From positions 1 through 8,689 of the forward strand of contig JAPUJA010000003.1 in NCBI GenBank assembly GCA_027296525.1: DNA of 8,689 nucleotides, in the 5' to 3' direction. This document shows, piece by piece, positions 1 through 6,104 of the stretch (the first letter of the stretch is position 1; every line of letters begins with the position of its first letter). A model generated the notes under the pieces. It saw only the letters and a list, made by a program, of their open reading frames with translations, made no database searches and had not been told where the DNA came from. The position numbers and the translations under genes were made by a program. The stretch comes from Pseudomonadota bacterium. Its GTDB lineage: Bacteria > Pseudomonadota > Alphaproteobacteria > UBA828 > JAPUJA01.

Positions 1-708
1 CTCAAAGATGCCGGTCAGAACACGAATGTCGGCGACGAGGGCGGCTTCGCGCCGAGCTTGAGCGGCACCGAGGAGGCGCTCGGCTTCGTCATGGGCGCGA
101 TCGAGGAAGCGGGTTATCGCCCCGGCGATGACGTCGTGCTGGCCCTCGATGCGGCCTCGAGCGAGTTCTTCAAGGACGGCCGCTACCGGCTCGAAGGCGA
201 GGGCAAGACCCTCGACGCATCGGGCATGATCGCGTTCTACGAGACGCTCGTTTCCGCCTATCCGATCGTTTCGATCGAGGATGGTTTGGCCGAAGACGAT
301 TGGGGGGGCTGGCGCGAACTCACGACGGCGCTCGGTGAAAACGTCCAGCTCGTGGGCGATGATCTCTTTGTCACCAACCCGAAACGTTTGGCCGAGGGGA
401 TCGAGCGGGGCGTGGCCAACGCGATCCTGGTCAAGGTCAACCAGATCGGCACCCTGACCGAGACGCTCGAAGCGGTCGATCTGGCGAGACGGTCCGGCTA
501 CGGCGTGGTGTTCTCCCACCGCTCGGGCGAGACCGAGGACGCCACCATCGCCGATCTCGCGGTCGCCACCAATTGCGGCCAGATCAAGACCGGCGCGCTC
601 TCGCGCTCGGAGCGGATGGCCAAATACAACCGGCTGATTCGCATCGAAGAAGAGCTCGGGGATACGGCCCGTTACGCGGGCCGAAGCGTGCTTCGCGCGG
701 CTCTCTGA
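1..708 (+). CDS. eno: Enolase, C-terminal part (5' end outside window)
   Basis: Enolase converts 2-phosphoglycerate to phosphoenolpyruvate in glycolysis, in the cytoplasm. The open frame enters from the left edge and gives 235 residues before TGA. About 195 N-terminal residues are missing compared with the usual length of about 430. All catalytic landmarks of the barrel domain are present (fragment numbering): GDEGGFAP with proton-donor Glu13, the metal ligands Asp50 in ALDAASSEF, Glu93 in SIEDGLAEDDW and Asp120 in GDDLFVTN, catalytic Lys145 in LVKVNQIGTLTE, then SHRSGETED and GQIKTGALSRSER. Nothing in this part looks degraded. Eno upstream of an ftsB-like gene and the pdh cluster is a familiar alphaproteobacterial arrangement; here a transporter-type gene lies between. 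No convincing terminator follows the stop codon. Confidence 0.97.
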   Translation, partial: LKDAGQNTNVGDEGGFAPSLSGTEEALGFVMGAIEEAGYRPGDDVVLALDAASSEFFKDGRYRLEGEGKTLDASGMIAFYETLVSAYPIVSIEDGLAEDDWGGWRELTTALGENVQLVGDDLFVTNPKRLAEGIERGVANAILVKVNQIGTLTETLEAVDLARRSGYGVVFSHRSGETEDATIADLAVATNCGQIKTGALSRSERMAKYNRLIRIEEELGDTARYAGRSVLRAAL

Positions 709-865
709 GGGGCCTCGGCCGGTCTTTGGGCGCTTCGGCTCGGGGTGCGGGCGTTGCAATCGCGCATTTTGAGTCGCAGAGTTGGCACAAACCGGGGCGT
801 CGACAATGACCCCGCTCGAACATCCGATCGACCGAAAATAGAGGCCAAAGATAGGGAGATTGAAT
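709..865. other. Intergenic region between eno and the solute-binding protein gene
   Basis: This 157-nt gap has no credible open frame. It holds the ribosome binding site of the next gene. A weak promoter-like pair, TTGGCA at 782-787 and AATGAC at 805-810 with 17-nt spacing, could drive that gene, but the second box matches the consensus poorly. CCGAAGC at 681-687 (inside eno) can pair with GCTTCGG at 732-738, and also locally with 690-695. No T-tract follows, so I do not call a terminator. Confidence 0.4.
853..858 (+). promoter_or_regulatory. Shine-Dalgarno site AGGGAG for the solute-binding protein gene
   Basis: AGGGAG lies 7 nt before the ATG at 866. This favours that ATG over the in-frame TTG at 860, which overlaps the site region, and over the ATG at 875. 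Confidence 0.7.
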
Positions 866-2032
866 ATGCCTGACATGAAGACAACCCGGCGCCGGTTCCT
901 CAAAGGGGCGGGCGCGGCGGCCGCCACGCTGGGCGCAAGCGCGCTGCTTCCCAAACCTGGCCACGCGGCGGATCGTGCTCTCCATCTCAACTGCTGGGAT
1001 GGCTATTCCGACCCGCGCCTCCACGACAAATTCTTGGAGGAGCAAGGCACCCGGATCAAGGCGGAGCTGCTCATCTCCGACCCGGACGCGATCAACCGCC
1101 TGCGCGCCGGCGAGATCAAGGTCTGGGACATCATCAATCTCAACCAGCCCTGGGCGCGGCAGATCATGTGGCCGGAGGGTCTTATCCGGGACATTCCGAA
1201 GGACCGTTTCGAGCCCTATTTCGAGAAGATGCTGCCCGAGTTCCAGCCGCCCTTCTATTGGGCGAGCAGCGAGGACGGTGAACATTTGCTCGGCGTCTGC
1301 CAGCGCTTCGATACCGGCGAGTTCGTCATAAACTCGGACGTCATCGACTGGAGGACGGCGCAGGAGGTTGGCTGGGATCTCTTCAACGACAAGGCCAACG
1401 CCGGACGCATCGGCATGCTCGCCTATGACAACTGGAACATCATGAACGCTTGCATGGGCGCGGGCGTCGATCCTTTCAAGCCGCACAGCGAAGAGGAGAT
1501 CGCGAGCTTCGACAAGACCATCCACAATTGGATGAACGCGACCAAGTTTATCAGCGATGACTTCGTGCAGATGAATCTCGCGATGGTCAATGGCGAGATC
1601 GACCTCTACTATGTCGGCTCGACCTACACCTGCTCGGGCGCGCGGCTCGACGGGCTGTGGAACCTCTTGGCGATTACCCCGGCGAGCGGACCGTCGAACG
1701 GTAGGGGCGGGATCAACTGGATCGAGCTCACCTCGGTCGTGAACAATCCGGACCTCCATCCCAAGGCCCTGGATTTCCTCGAGTTCATTCTCCAGCCTGA
1801 AATCGCCTATATCGTGGGCACGGCCGACGGCCTCTTGCAGCCGGTCGCGCAAATGTCGCAGCCCGAAGTGCTCAACCGCTACACCAAGGATCAGCTCAGG
1901 GCGATTCAGTACGACGATCCGAACGGCCTCCAATGGCGCTTGGATCACGCGGCGCAGATGGACATCAATCCGGATTACGACCTCATGTACGAGATCTATC
2001 TGGATGCCAAGCGCGCGCGGGAGGCGGCCTAG
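866..2032 (+). CDS. Tat-exported PotD-like ABC transporter substrate-binding protein (orphan)
   Basis: This is a 388-residue periplasmic solute-binding protein of the spermidine/putrescine-binding (PotD/PotF-like) type. The N-terminus is a textbook twin-arginine signal: TRRRFLK at residues 7-13, an Ala/Gly-rich hydrophobic stretch at about 14-28, and a likely cut after PGHA (residue 34). Export in folded form by the Tat system is therefore inferred. The mature part opens with LNCWDGYSDPRL, like the first strand of polyamine-binding proteins. Later stretches such as VNGEIDLYYVGS and HPKALDFLEFILQPEIA fit the family's two-lobe fold. The ligand cannot be told from sequence; polyamine is only the family precedent. 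No permease or ATPase gene is visible on either side, so its partners must be elsewhere, or it works without them. A strong hairpin terminator follows, making it a likely single-gene unit. Confidence 0.85.
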   Translation: MPDMKTTRRRFLKGAGAAAATLGASALLPKPGHAADRALHLNCWDGYSDPRLHDKFLEEQGTRIKAELLISDPDAINRLRAGEIKVWDIINLNQPWARQIMWPEGLIRDIPKDRFEPYFEKMLPEFQPPFYWASSEDGEHLLGVCQRFDTGEFVINSDVIDWRTAQEVGWDLFNDKANAGRIGMLAYDNWNIMNACMGAGVDPFKPHSEEEIASFDKTIHNWMNATKFISDDFVQMNLAMVNGEIDLYYVGSTYTCSGARLDGLWNLLAITPASGPSNGRGGINWIELTSVVNNPDLHPKALDFLEFILQPEIAYIVGTADGLLQPVAQMSQPEVLNRYTKDQLRAIQYDDPNGLQWRLDHAAQMDINPDYDLMYEIYLDAKRAREAA

Positions 2033-2065
2033 CCGCCGGCCGGCTTTACTCGCACCGTAAGATTG

Positions 2066-2097
2066 AGCGCGGAGCCTCGGCTCCGCGCTGCCTTTTT
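2066..2097 (+). terminator. Rho-independent terminator after the solute-binding protein gene
   Basis: A perfect 11-bp GC-rich inverted repeat, AGCGCGGAGCC at 2066-2076 and GGCTCCGCGCT at 2079-2089, is followed by five T at 2093-2097. It starts 34 nt after the stop codon. The nominal loop is 2 nt, so the innermost pairs will open. Confidence 0.85.
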
Positions 2098-2181
2098 GCG
2101 CTGGACATTTCGCGCGCCTGAAGGGGCAAGCGGCACCATGACGGTTGACGGGGATGAATCCGCTGTGATTCACTCGCGCTC

Positions 2182-2508
2182 ATGGAGTTCGTCCGCAATA
2201 TCCCGCGGCGCGCGTGCGAAAGAGCCATCCCCTTCGCCTGCTCTCTGATCCTCGTCTATCTCGGCTACCACGCGATCCAGGGCGATCGGGGGCTGCTGTC
2301 CTGGCTCAAGCTCTCCGAAGAGCTCGGGAACGCCCGGACCGAGCTTATGGAGCTCGCGGGCGAGCGCGCAAGGCTCGAGCACCGCGTCGCCCTGCTGCGT
2401 CCCGAGGGGCTCGATCGGGATCTGCTCGATGAGCGGGCGCGCCAGATGCTCAATCTCGCCCGCCCCGACGAGGTCGTGATCTATCAGAGGACCGAGAGCG
2501 CGCGCTGA
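2182..2508 (+). CDS. ftsB: FtsB/DivIC-family septum formation initiator
   Basis: This 108-residue bitopic inner-membrane protein is of the FtsB/DivIC type. In well-studied bacteria, family members form a complex with FtsL and FtsQ/DivIB that activates septal peptidoglycan synthesis. It has a short basic cytoplasmic N-terminus, one membrane segment at about residues 15-32, then the typical YHAIQGDRGLLSW junction (29-41). A coiled coil rich in Leu, Glu and Arg follows (about 42-73), then the conserved tail DLLDERARQMLNLARPDEVV. Length and layout match alphaproteobacterial homologues encoded next to eno and pdhA. The ATG at 2182 puts the membrane segment at the expected distance. No good Shine-Dalgarno sequence precedes it, so translation may be weak. 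Terminators on both sides suggest it is transcribed separately from the genes before and after it; its promoter is not obvious. Confidence 0.9.
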   Translation: MEFVRNIPRRACERAIPFACSLILVYLGYHAIQGDRGLLSWLKLSEELGNARTELMELAGERARLEHRVALLRPEGLDRDLLDERARQMLNLARPDEVVIYQRTESAR

Positions 2509-2551
2509 GGTCGGCCCGGGCGGCCGGGTTTGGCGTTCATGCAACGGCAGT

Positions 2552-2574
2552 CACTTAGCTTGCTAAGTGTTTTT
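2552..2574 (+). terminator. Small hairpin terminator after ftsB
   Basis: CACTTAGC (2552-2559) and GCTAAGTG (2562-2569) form a perfect 8-bp inverted repeat with a TT loop, directly followed by TTTTT (2570-2574). It lies 44 nt after the ftsB stop. The stem is short and half AT, so it may be inefficient. Being a palindrome just upstream of the pdhA promoter, it could instead or also bind a regulator. Confidence 0.65.
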
Positions 2575-2587
2575 CGTCGCGAGTAAC

Positions 2588-2614
2588 TTGTCAGTAAGGA
2601 TCGTTAACTATAGT
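2588..2614 (+). promoter_or_regulatory. Candidate sigma70-type promoter of the pdh cluster
   Basis: TTGTCA (2588-2593) and TATAGT (2609-2614) each match five of six consensus bases for the -35 and -10 boxes. The spacing is 15 nt, shorter than the usual 16-18. The segment is a local AT-rich island in GC-rich DNA and lies between the ftsB terminator and pdhA. Transcription would start near 2621, giving a leader of about 90 nt. Confidence 0.55.
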
Positions 2615-2615
2615 T
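2606..2615. promoter_or_regulatory. Palindromic candidate operator over the -10 box
   Basis: AACTATAGTT is a perfect 10-bp palindrome that covers the proposed -10 box. A repressor bound here would block the pdh promoter. No regulator can be assigned, and a short AT-rich palindrome can arise by chance. Confidence 0.35.
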
Positions 2616-2619
2616 TTGT

Positions 2620-2632
2620 GGCGAGGGTCGCC
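2620..2632 (+). promoter_or_regulatory. Small hairpin at the predicted 5' end of the pdhA leader
   Basis: GGCGA (2620-2624) and TCGCC (2628-2632) can pair around a GGG loop. It would sit at or next to the inferred transcription start and might stabilise the 5' end of the mRNA. This is a structural prediction only. Confidence 0.3.
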
Positions 2633-2644
2633 GCCCGGAGAGGC

Positions 2645-2700
2645 GCGGCCCAAGACCTGCGGCCCAAGGCCCGCGGCCCAAGACCCGCGGCCCAAGACCC
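2645..2700 (+). repeat. Four tandem copies of a 14-bp repeat in the pdhA leader
   Basis: The unit GCGGCCCAAGACCC occurs four times head to tail: 2645-2658 (last base T), 2659-2672 (one A to G change), 2673-2686 and 2687-2700 (both exact). The array ends 12 nt before the pdhA ATG and takes up the region where a ribosome binding site would start. The 14-bp period is not a multiple of three, so it is not a coding repeat. Confidence 0.95.
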
Positions 2701-2712
2701 GCCGAACCTGGA

Positions 2713-3741
2713 ATGACCGCCGCAAAACGCAAGACTCGCAAGACCCAGCCGGCCAAAGCCGCACCGGCCGCCGGCGCCAAAGAGCTCGGCCGCTACCTGC
2801 GCGAAATGCTCCTGATTCGCCGTTTCGAGGAGAAGGCGGGCCAGATGTACGGCATGGGGCTGGTCGGCGGGTTCTGCCATCTCTATATCGGGCAGGAAGC
2901 CGTGGTGACCGGCGTGGTCGACGCCATGGATCACGAGGATACCCTGATCACGGGCTATCGCTGTCACGGCCACATGCTCGCCTGCGGCGCCGACCCGCGC
3001 CAGGTCTTCGCCGAGCTCGCGGGCCGCGCGCCCGGCGTCTCGAAGGGCAAGGGCGGCTCGATGCATTTGTTCGCCGTGGACCGGAACTTCTATGGCGGCC
3101 ACGCCATCGTGGGCGCGCAGGTGCCGATCGGCGTCGGCATCGGGTTCGCCCATAAATACCGCGGCACGAAGCGCGTCAGCGTCGTCTTCTTCGGCGAGGG
3201 CGCGGCCAATCAAGGCCAAGTCTACGAAGCCTTCAACATGGCTTCCCTCTGGCAACTTCCCATCCTTTTCGTGATCGAGAACAACAAATACGCCATGGGC
3301 ACGGAGATCCGCCGCGCCAAGGCCGGGACCGAGCTCTTCAAGCGCGGCGATCCGTTCGGCATACCGGGAGAGCAGGTGGACGGGATGGATGTCCTCGCGG
3401 TCGAAGCCGCCACCGGCGAAGCGATCGCGCGCTGCCGTTCGGGTCAGGGGCCGCGCTTGCTCGAGATGCAGACCTATCGCTACCGGGGCCACTCGATGTC
3501 GGACCCCGCCAAATACCGGAGCCGCGAGGAAGTGAGCAAGATGCGCGCCGAGCGCGACCCGATCGATCAGGTGCGCACCCGTCTCATCAAAGGCGGCCAC
3601 GCGAGCGAGGACGAGCTCAAGGTGATCGACCGGGAGATCCGCGAGACCGTCAACCAGGCCGCCGAGTTCGCGCAGGAGAGTCCCGAGCCCGATCCCTCGG
3701 AGCTCACGACGGACATCACGCGCGACGCGACGGGTGCGTGA
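2713..3741 (+). CDS. pdhA: Pyruvate dehydrogenase E1 component, alpha subunit
   Basis: This 342-residue E1 alpha subunit, with E1 beta, uses thiamine diphosphate to decarboxylate pyruvate and pass the acetyl group to lipoyl-E2. The N-terminus is a Lys/Ala-rich extension (residues 1-22) before ELGRYLREMLLIRRFEEKAG. Conserved stretches follow: GFCHLYIGQEA, YRCHGHML, KGKGGSMH, GGHAIVGAQVPIG, the cofactor motif FFGEGAANQGQ to ENNKYAMGT, and YRGHSMSDP (His260). The motif normally starts GDG; here the metal-ligand position is Glu162, while Asn190/Asn191 are retained. The ATG at 2713 is the natural start by homology, but only a weak GGA touches it and a tandem repeat fills the leader, so there is no proper Shine-Dalgarno site. 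It is the first gene of the pdh cluster; pdhB starts 11 nt after its stop codon. Confidence 0.96.
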   Translation: MTAAKRKTRKTQPAKAAPAAGAKELGRYLREMLLIRRFEEKAGQMYGMGLVGGFCHLYIGQEAVVTGVVDAMDHEDTLITGYRCHGHMLACGADPRQVFAELAGRAPGVSKGKGGSMHLFAVDRNFYGGHAIVGAQVPIGVGIGFAHKYRGTKRVSVVFFGEGAANQGQVYEAFNMASLWQLPILFVIENNKYAMGTEIRRAKAGTELFKRGDPFGIPGEQVDGMDVLAVEAATGEAIARCRSGQGPRLLEMQTYRYRGHSMSDPAKYRSREEVSKMRAERDPIDQVRTRLIKGGHASEDELKVIDREIRETVNQAAEFAQESPEPDPSELTTDITRDATGA

Positions 3742-3744
3742 GGG
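3740..3744 (+). promoter_or_regulatory. Shine-Dalgarno site GAGGG for pdhB
   Basis: GAGGG lies 8 nt before the ATG at 3753 and overlaps the pdhA stop codon. It favours that ATG over the in-frame GTG at 3738, which overlaps the pdhA stop and has no comparable site upstream. Confidence 0.6.
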
Positions 3745-3752
3745 CCCGGGCG

Positions 3753-4736
3753 ATGGTGACCCAAACCGTGCGCGAGGCCCTGCGCGACGCCATGGCGGAA
3801 GAGATGCGCGCCGACGAACGGGTGTTCCTCATGGGCGAAGAGGTCGCCGAATATCAGGGCGCCTACAAGGTGAGCCAGGGTCTGCTCGATGAGTTCGGGC
3901 CCGAGCGCGTCGTCGATACTCCGATCACCGAAGCGGGCTTCACCGGGATCGGGGTCGGCGCGGCCTTCGCGGGCCTTCGCCCGATCGTCGAGTTCATGAC
4001 CTTCAACTTCGCGATGCAGGCGATCGACGCGCTCGTCAATTCGGCGAGCAAGACCTTCTACATGTCGGGCGGCGCGCTCGGCTGTCCGATCGTGTTTCGC
4101 GGTCCCAACGGCGCGGCGGCGCGCGTCGGGGCGCAGCACTCGCAATGCTACGCCAGCTGGTACGGTCATGTGCCCGGGCTCAAGGTGGTGGCACCGTTTT
4201 CGGCGGGGGACGCGAAGGGGCTCCTCAAATCCGCCATCCGCGATTCCAATCCGGTGGTCTTTCTCGAGAACGAGCTGCTCTACGGCCAGAGCTTCGAGGT
4301 CCCGGACGGGGCCGACCATCTGGTGCCGATCGGACGCGCCAACGTCTTGCGCGCGGGCTCGGATGTGACGATCGTCGCCTTTTCCATCATGGTGGGCGAG
4401 GCGCTCAAGGCGGCCGAAGCGCTGGCCGGTGAGGGCATCAATGCCGAGGTCATCGATTTGAGGACCATCCGCCCGCTCGATGCCGCGACGCTTTTGGAAT
4501 CGGTCGCCAAGACCAACCGCATCGTAACCGCCGAGGAAGGCTGGCCCTATGCCGGCATCGGTGCCGAGATCGCGGCGCTCGTCATGGAGCGGGCCTTCGA
4601 CGAGCTCGACGCGCCGGTCGCTCGGGTCACGGGCGCCGACGTGCCCATGCCCTATGCGGCGAATCTCGAGGCCCTCGCCAAGCCGGACGCCGAAAGAATC
4701 GCGGCGGCCGCGAAGCGGGTGTGCTACCGCGACTGA
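3753..4736 (+). CDS. pdhB: Pyruvate dehydrogenase E1 component, beta subunit (short form)
   Basis: This 327-residue E1 beta subunit completes the alpha2beta2 E1 enzyme and binds the pyrimidine side of thiamine diphosphate. Family signatures are MGEEVAEYQGAYKVSQGL near the N-terminus, DTPITEAGF with the cofactor-activating Glu60, GPNGAAARVGAQHSQ with His129, and VVFLENELLYGQ. The transketolase C-terminal domain follows, with INAEVIDLRTIRPLD and VTAEEGWPYAGIGAEI. Many alphaproteobacterial PdhB proteins carry an extra N-terminal lipoyl domain and exceed 450 residues; this one starts directly at VTQTVREALRDAM and lacks it. Starting at the GTG at 3738 would add only five residues. Spacing to pdhA implies translational coupling, and pdhC begins 31 nt downstream. 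No anomalies are seen in the motifs. Confidence 0.96.
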   Translation: MVTQTVREALRDAMAEEMRADERVFLMGEEVAEYQGAYKVSQGLLDEFGPERVVDTPITEAGFTGIGVGAAFAGLRPIVEFMTFNFAMQAIDALVNSASKTFYMSGGALGCPIVFRGPNGAAARVGAQHSQCYASWYGHVPGLKVVAPFSAGDAKGLLKSAIRDSNPVVFLENELLYGQSFEVPDGADHLVPIGRANVLRAGSDVTIVAFSIMVGEALKAAEALAGEGINAEVIDLRTIRPLDAATLLESVAKTNRIVTAEEGWPYAGIGAEIAALVMERAFDELDAPVARVTGADVPMPYAANLEALAKPDAERIAAAAKRVCYRD

Positions 4737-4767
4737 CGCCACGCCGGAGACCGAGGGAAAGAAGTCG

Positions 4768-6045
4768 ATGCCCATCAAGATCCTGATGCCCGCGCTCTCG
4801 CCCACCATGGAGGAGGGCAACCTCGCGAAGTGGCTGAAGAAGGAGGGCGAGACGGTCGAGACCGGTGAGCTCATCGCCGAAATCGAGACCGACAAGGCGA
4901 CCATGGAGATCGAGGCCACGGACGACGGCGTGCTCGGCAAGATCGTCGTCGCCGAAGGCAGCGAAGGCGTTCCAGTCAATGCGGTGATCGCGGTGCTGCT
5001 CGAAGAGGGCGAGGACAGTTCCGCGCTCGAAGGGCTCGAGCTCGAGGCGCCGGCGGCCAAGCCGCTAGCGGCCAAGCCGCCGCCCGCCGCCGAGTCGGCG
5101 GTCGAAGCGGCACCGGAAGCAGCGGCCGCCGTGGCCGCGCCACCGGCCGAAAGCCGCAAGGCCGATGGCCAGGGCTTGGCGAGCCCCCTGGCCCGGCGCA
5201 TGGCGGCTCAGGCCGGTCTCGACCTCAGCACAATCCAGGGCAGCGGGCCCCGCGGACGCATCGTCAAGGCCGATATCGAGGCCGCGCTCGCGGGCGGGCC
5301 GGTGCCGGCGCTCGCAACCGTGATGCCCGCAACCGTGGCGTCCGCTCCGGGTGCCGCCTATACCGACATCCCCCACACGAACATCCGCAAGGTGATCGCG
5401 AAGCGCCTGCTCGAGGCGAAGCGGACGATTCCGCATTTCTACCTCACCGTCGATTGCCGGATCGATCGCCTGCTCGAGCTGCGCGCCGAGGCCAATACCA
5501 AATCCGGCGGCGATTTCAAGCTCTCGGTCAACGATTTCGTGATCCGTGCCGCGGCCTTGGCGCTCCGCAAGGTGCCGGGCGCGAACGCCGGCTGGATGGA
5601 GCACGCGATTCGCCGCTACGAGACGGTCGATGTCTCGCTCGCCGTCGCCATCGACGACGGGCTGGTCACGCCCATCATCCGAAACGCCGATCACAAGGGT
5701 CTGGCGCAGATCTCGAACGAGGCCAAGGCGCTCGCCGAGCGCGCGCGGGCGAAGCCCATGGCGCTCGCGCCCGAGGAGTATCAGGGCGGCGGCTTCACCA
5801 TCTCCAATCTCGGCATGTATGGAGTCCGCGAGTTTGCCGCGATCATCAACCCGCCTCAGGCCTGCGTGCTTGCGGTCGGCGCGGGCGAGCAGCGCCCCGT
5901 GGTGATCGACGGCGTGCTTTCGGTCGCCACCGTCATGACCTGCACGCTTTCCTGCGACCACCGGGTGGTCGACGGCGCGCTCGGCGCGGCGTGGCTCGCG
6001 GCCTTCAAGGGGTTGCTCGAAGACCCCCTGACCATGTTGCTCTAA
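4768..6045 (+). CDS. pdhC: Pyruvate dehydrogenase E2: dihydrolipoamide acetyltransferase
   Basis: This 425-residue E2 core protein carries the acetyl group on a lipoyl arm and transfers it to coenzyme A. Domains in order: one lipoyl domain (about 1-80) with lipoylated Lys43 in IETDKATMEIE; an Ala/Pro-rich flexible linker (about 90-135); the peripheral subunit-binding domain (about 138-174, ASPLARRMA to GRIVKADIEAAL); a second linker; and the catalytic domain (about 195-425). The active-site motif is SCDHRVVDGALGAAW, with His398 and Asp402. Catalytic residues are intact and the length is normal for a single-lipoyl E2. The ATG at 4768 is set by the MPIKILMPALSPTMEEG start and by GAGGGA at 4753-4758, 9 nt upstream. 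Because the PdhB here lacks a lipoyl domain, this is the only lipoyl carrier of the complex encoded in view. It is the expected substrate of the lipoyl synthase three genes on. Confidence 0.97.
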   Translation: MPIKILMPALSPTMEEGNLAKWLKKEGETVETGELIAEIETDKATMEIEATDDGVLGKIVVAEGSEGVPVNAVIAVLLEEGEDSSALEGLELEAPAAKPLAAKPPPAAESAVEAAPEAAAAVAAPPAESRKADGQGLASPLARRMAAQAGLDLSTIQGSGPRGRIVKADIEAALAGGPVPALATVMPATVASAPGAAYTDIPHTNIRKVIAKRLLEAKRTIPHFYLTVDCRIDRLLELRAEANTKSGGDFKLSVNDFVIRAAALALRKVPGANAGWMEHAIRRYETVDVSLAVAIDDGLVTPIIRNADHKGLAQISNEAKALAERARAKPMALAPEEYQGGGFTISNLGMYGVREFAAIINPPQACVLAVGAGEQRPVVIDGVLSVATVMTCTLSCDHRVVDGALGAAWLAAFKGLLEDPLTMLL

Positions 6046-6104
6046 CGACCGGATCGCATTGCGGCTCTCCACCTCGGACTTCCCAACGGAGTTTTTTCAA
6101 GACC

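Noticed and set aside
782..800. Sigma54-like element (TGGCAC) upstream of the solute-binding protein gene
   Set aside because: The matching TTGC half at the fixed spacing is absent.
584..2173. 529-codon open frame on the minus strand, opposite the end of eno and the solute-binding protein gene
   Set aside because: It is an antisense shadow typical of GC-rich DNA. It spans two real genes and a terminator, and the product is Arg/Ala-rich without recognisable domains.
2645..2700. CRISPR-like array
   Set aside because: The 14-bp units are directly adjacent with no spacers, so it is a simple tandem repeat.
3738..3752. GTG start of pdhB overlapping the pdhA stop codon
   Set aside because: The ATG at 3753 has a GAGGG site 8 nt upstream and gives the usual PdhB N-terminus. 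The GTG lacks a comparable site.
3567..5201. 544-codon open frame on the minus strand, opposite pdhA, pdhB and pdhC
   Set aside because: It crosses three well-conserved genes on the other strand. Its low-complexity Ser/Ala stretch is just the complement of the E2 linker.
6046..6104. Possible terminator between pdhC and lpd (six T at 6092-6097)
   Set aside because: Only a 4-bp CTCC/GGAG pairing precedes the T run, too weak for a terminator. Read-through into lpd is more likely.
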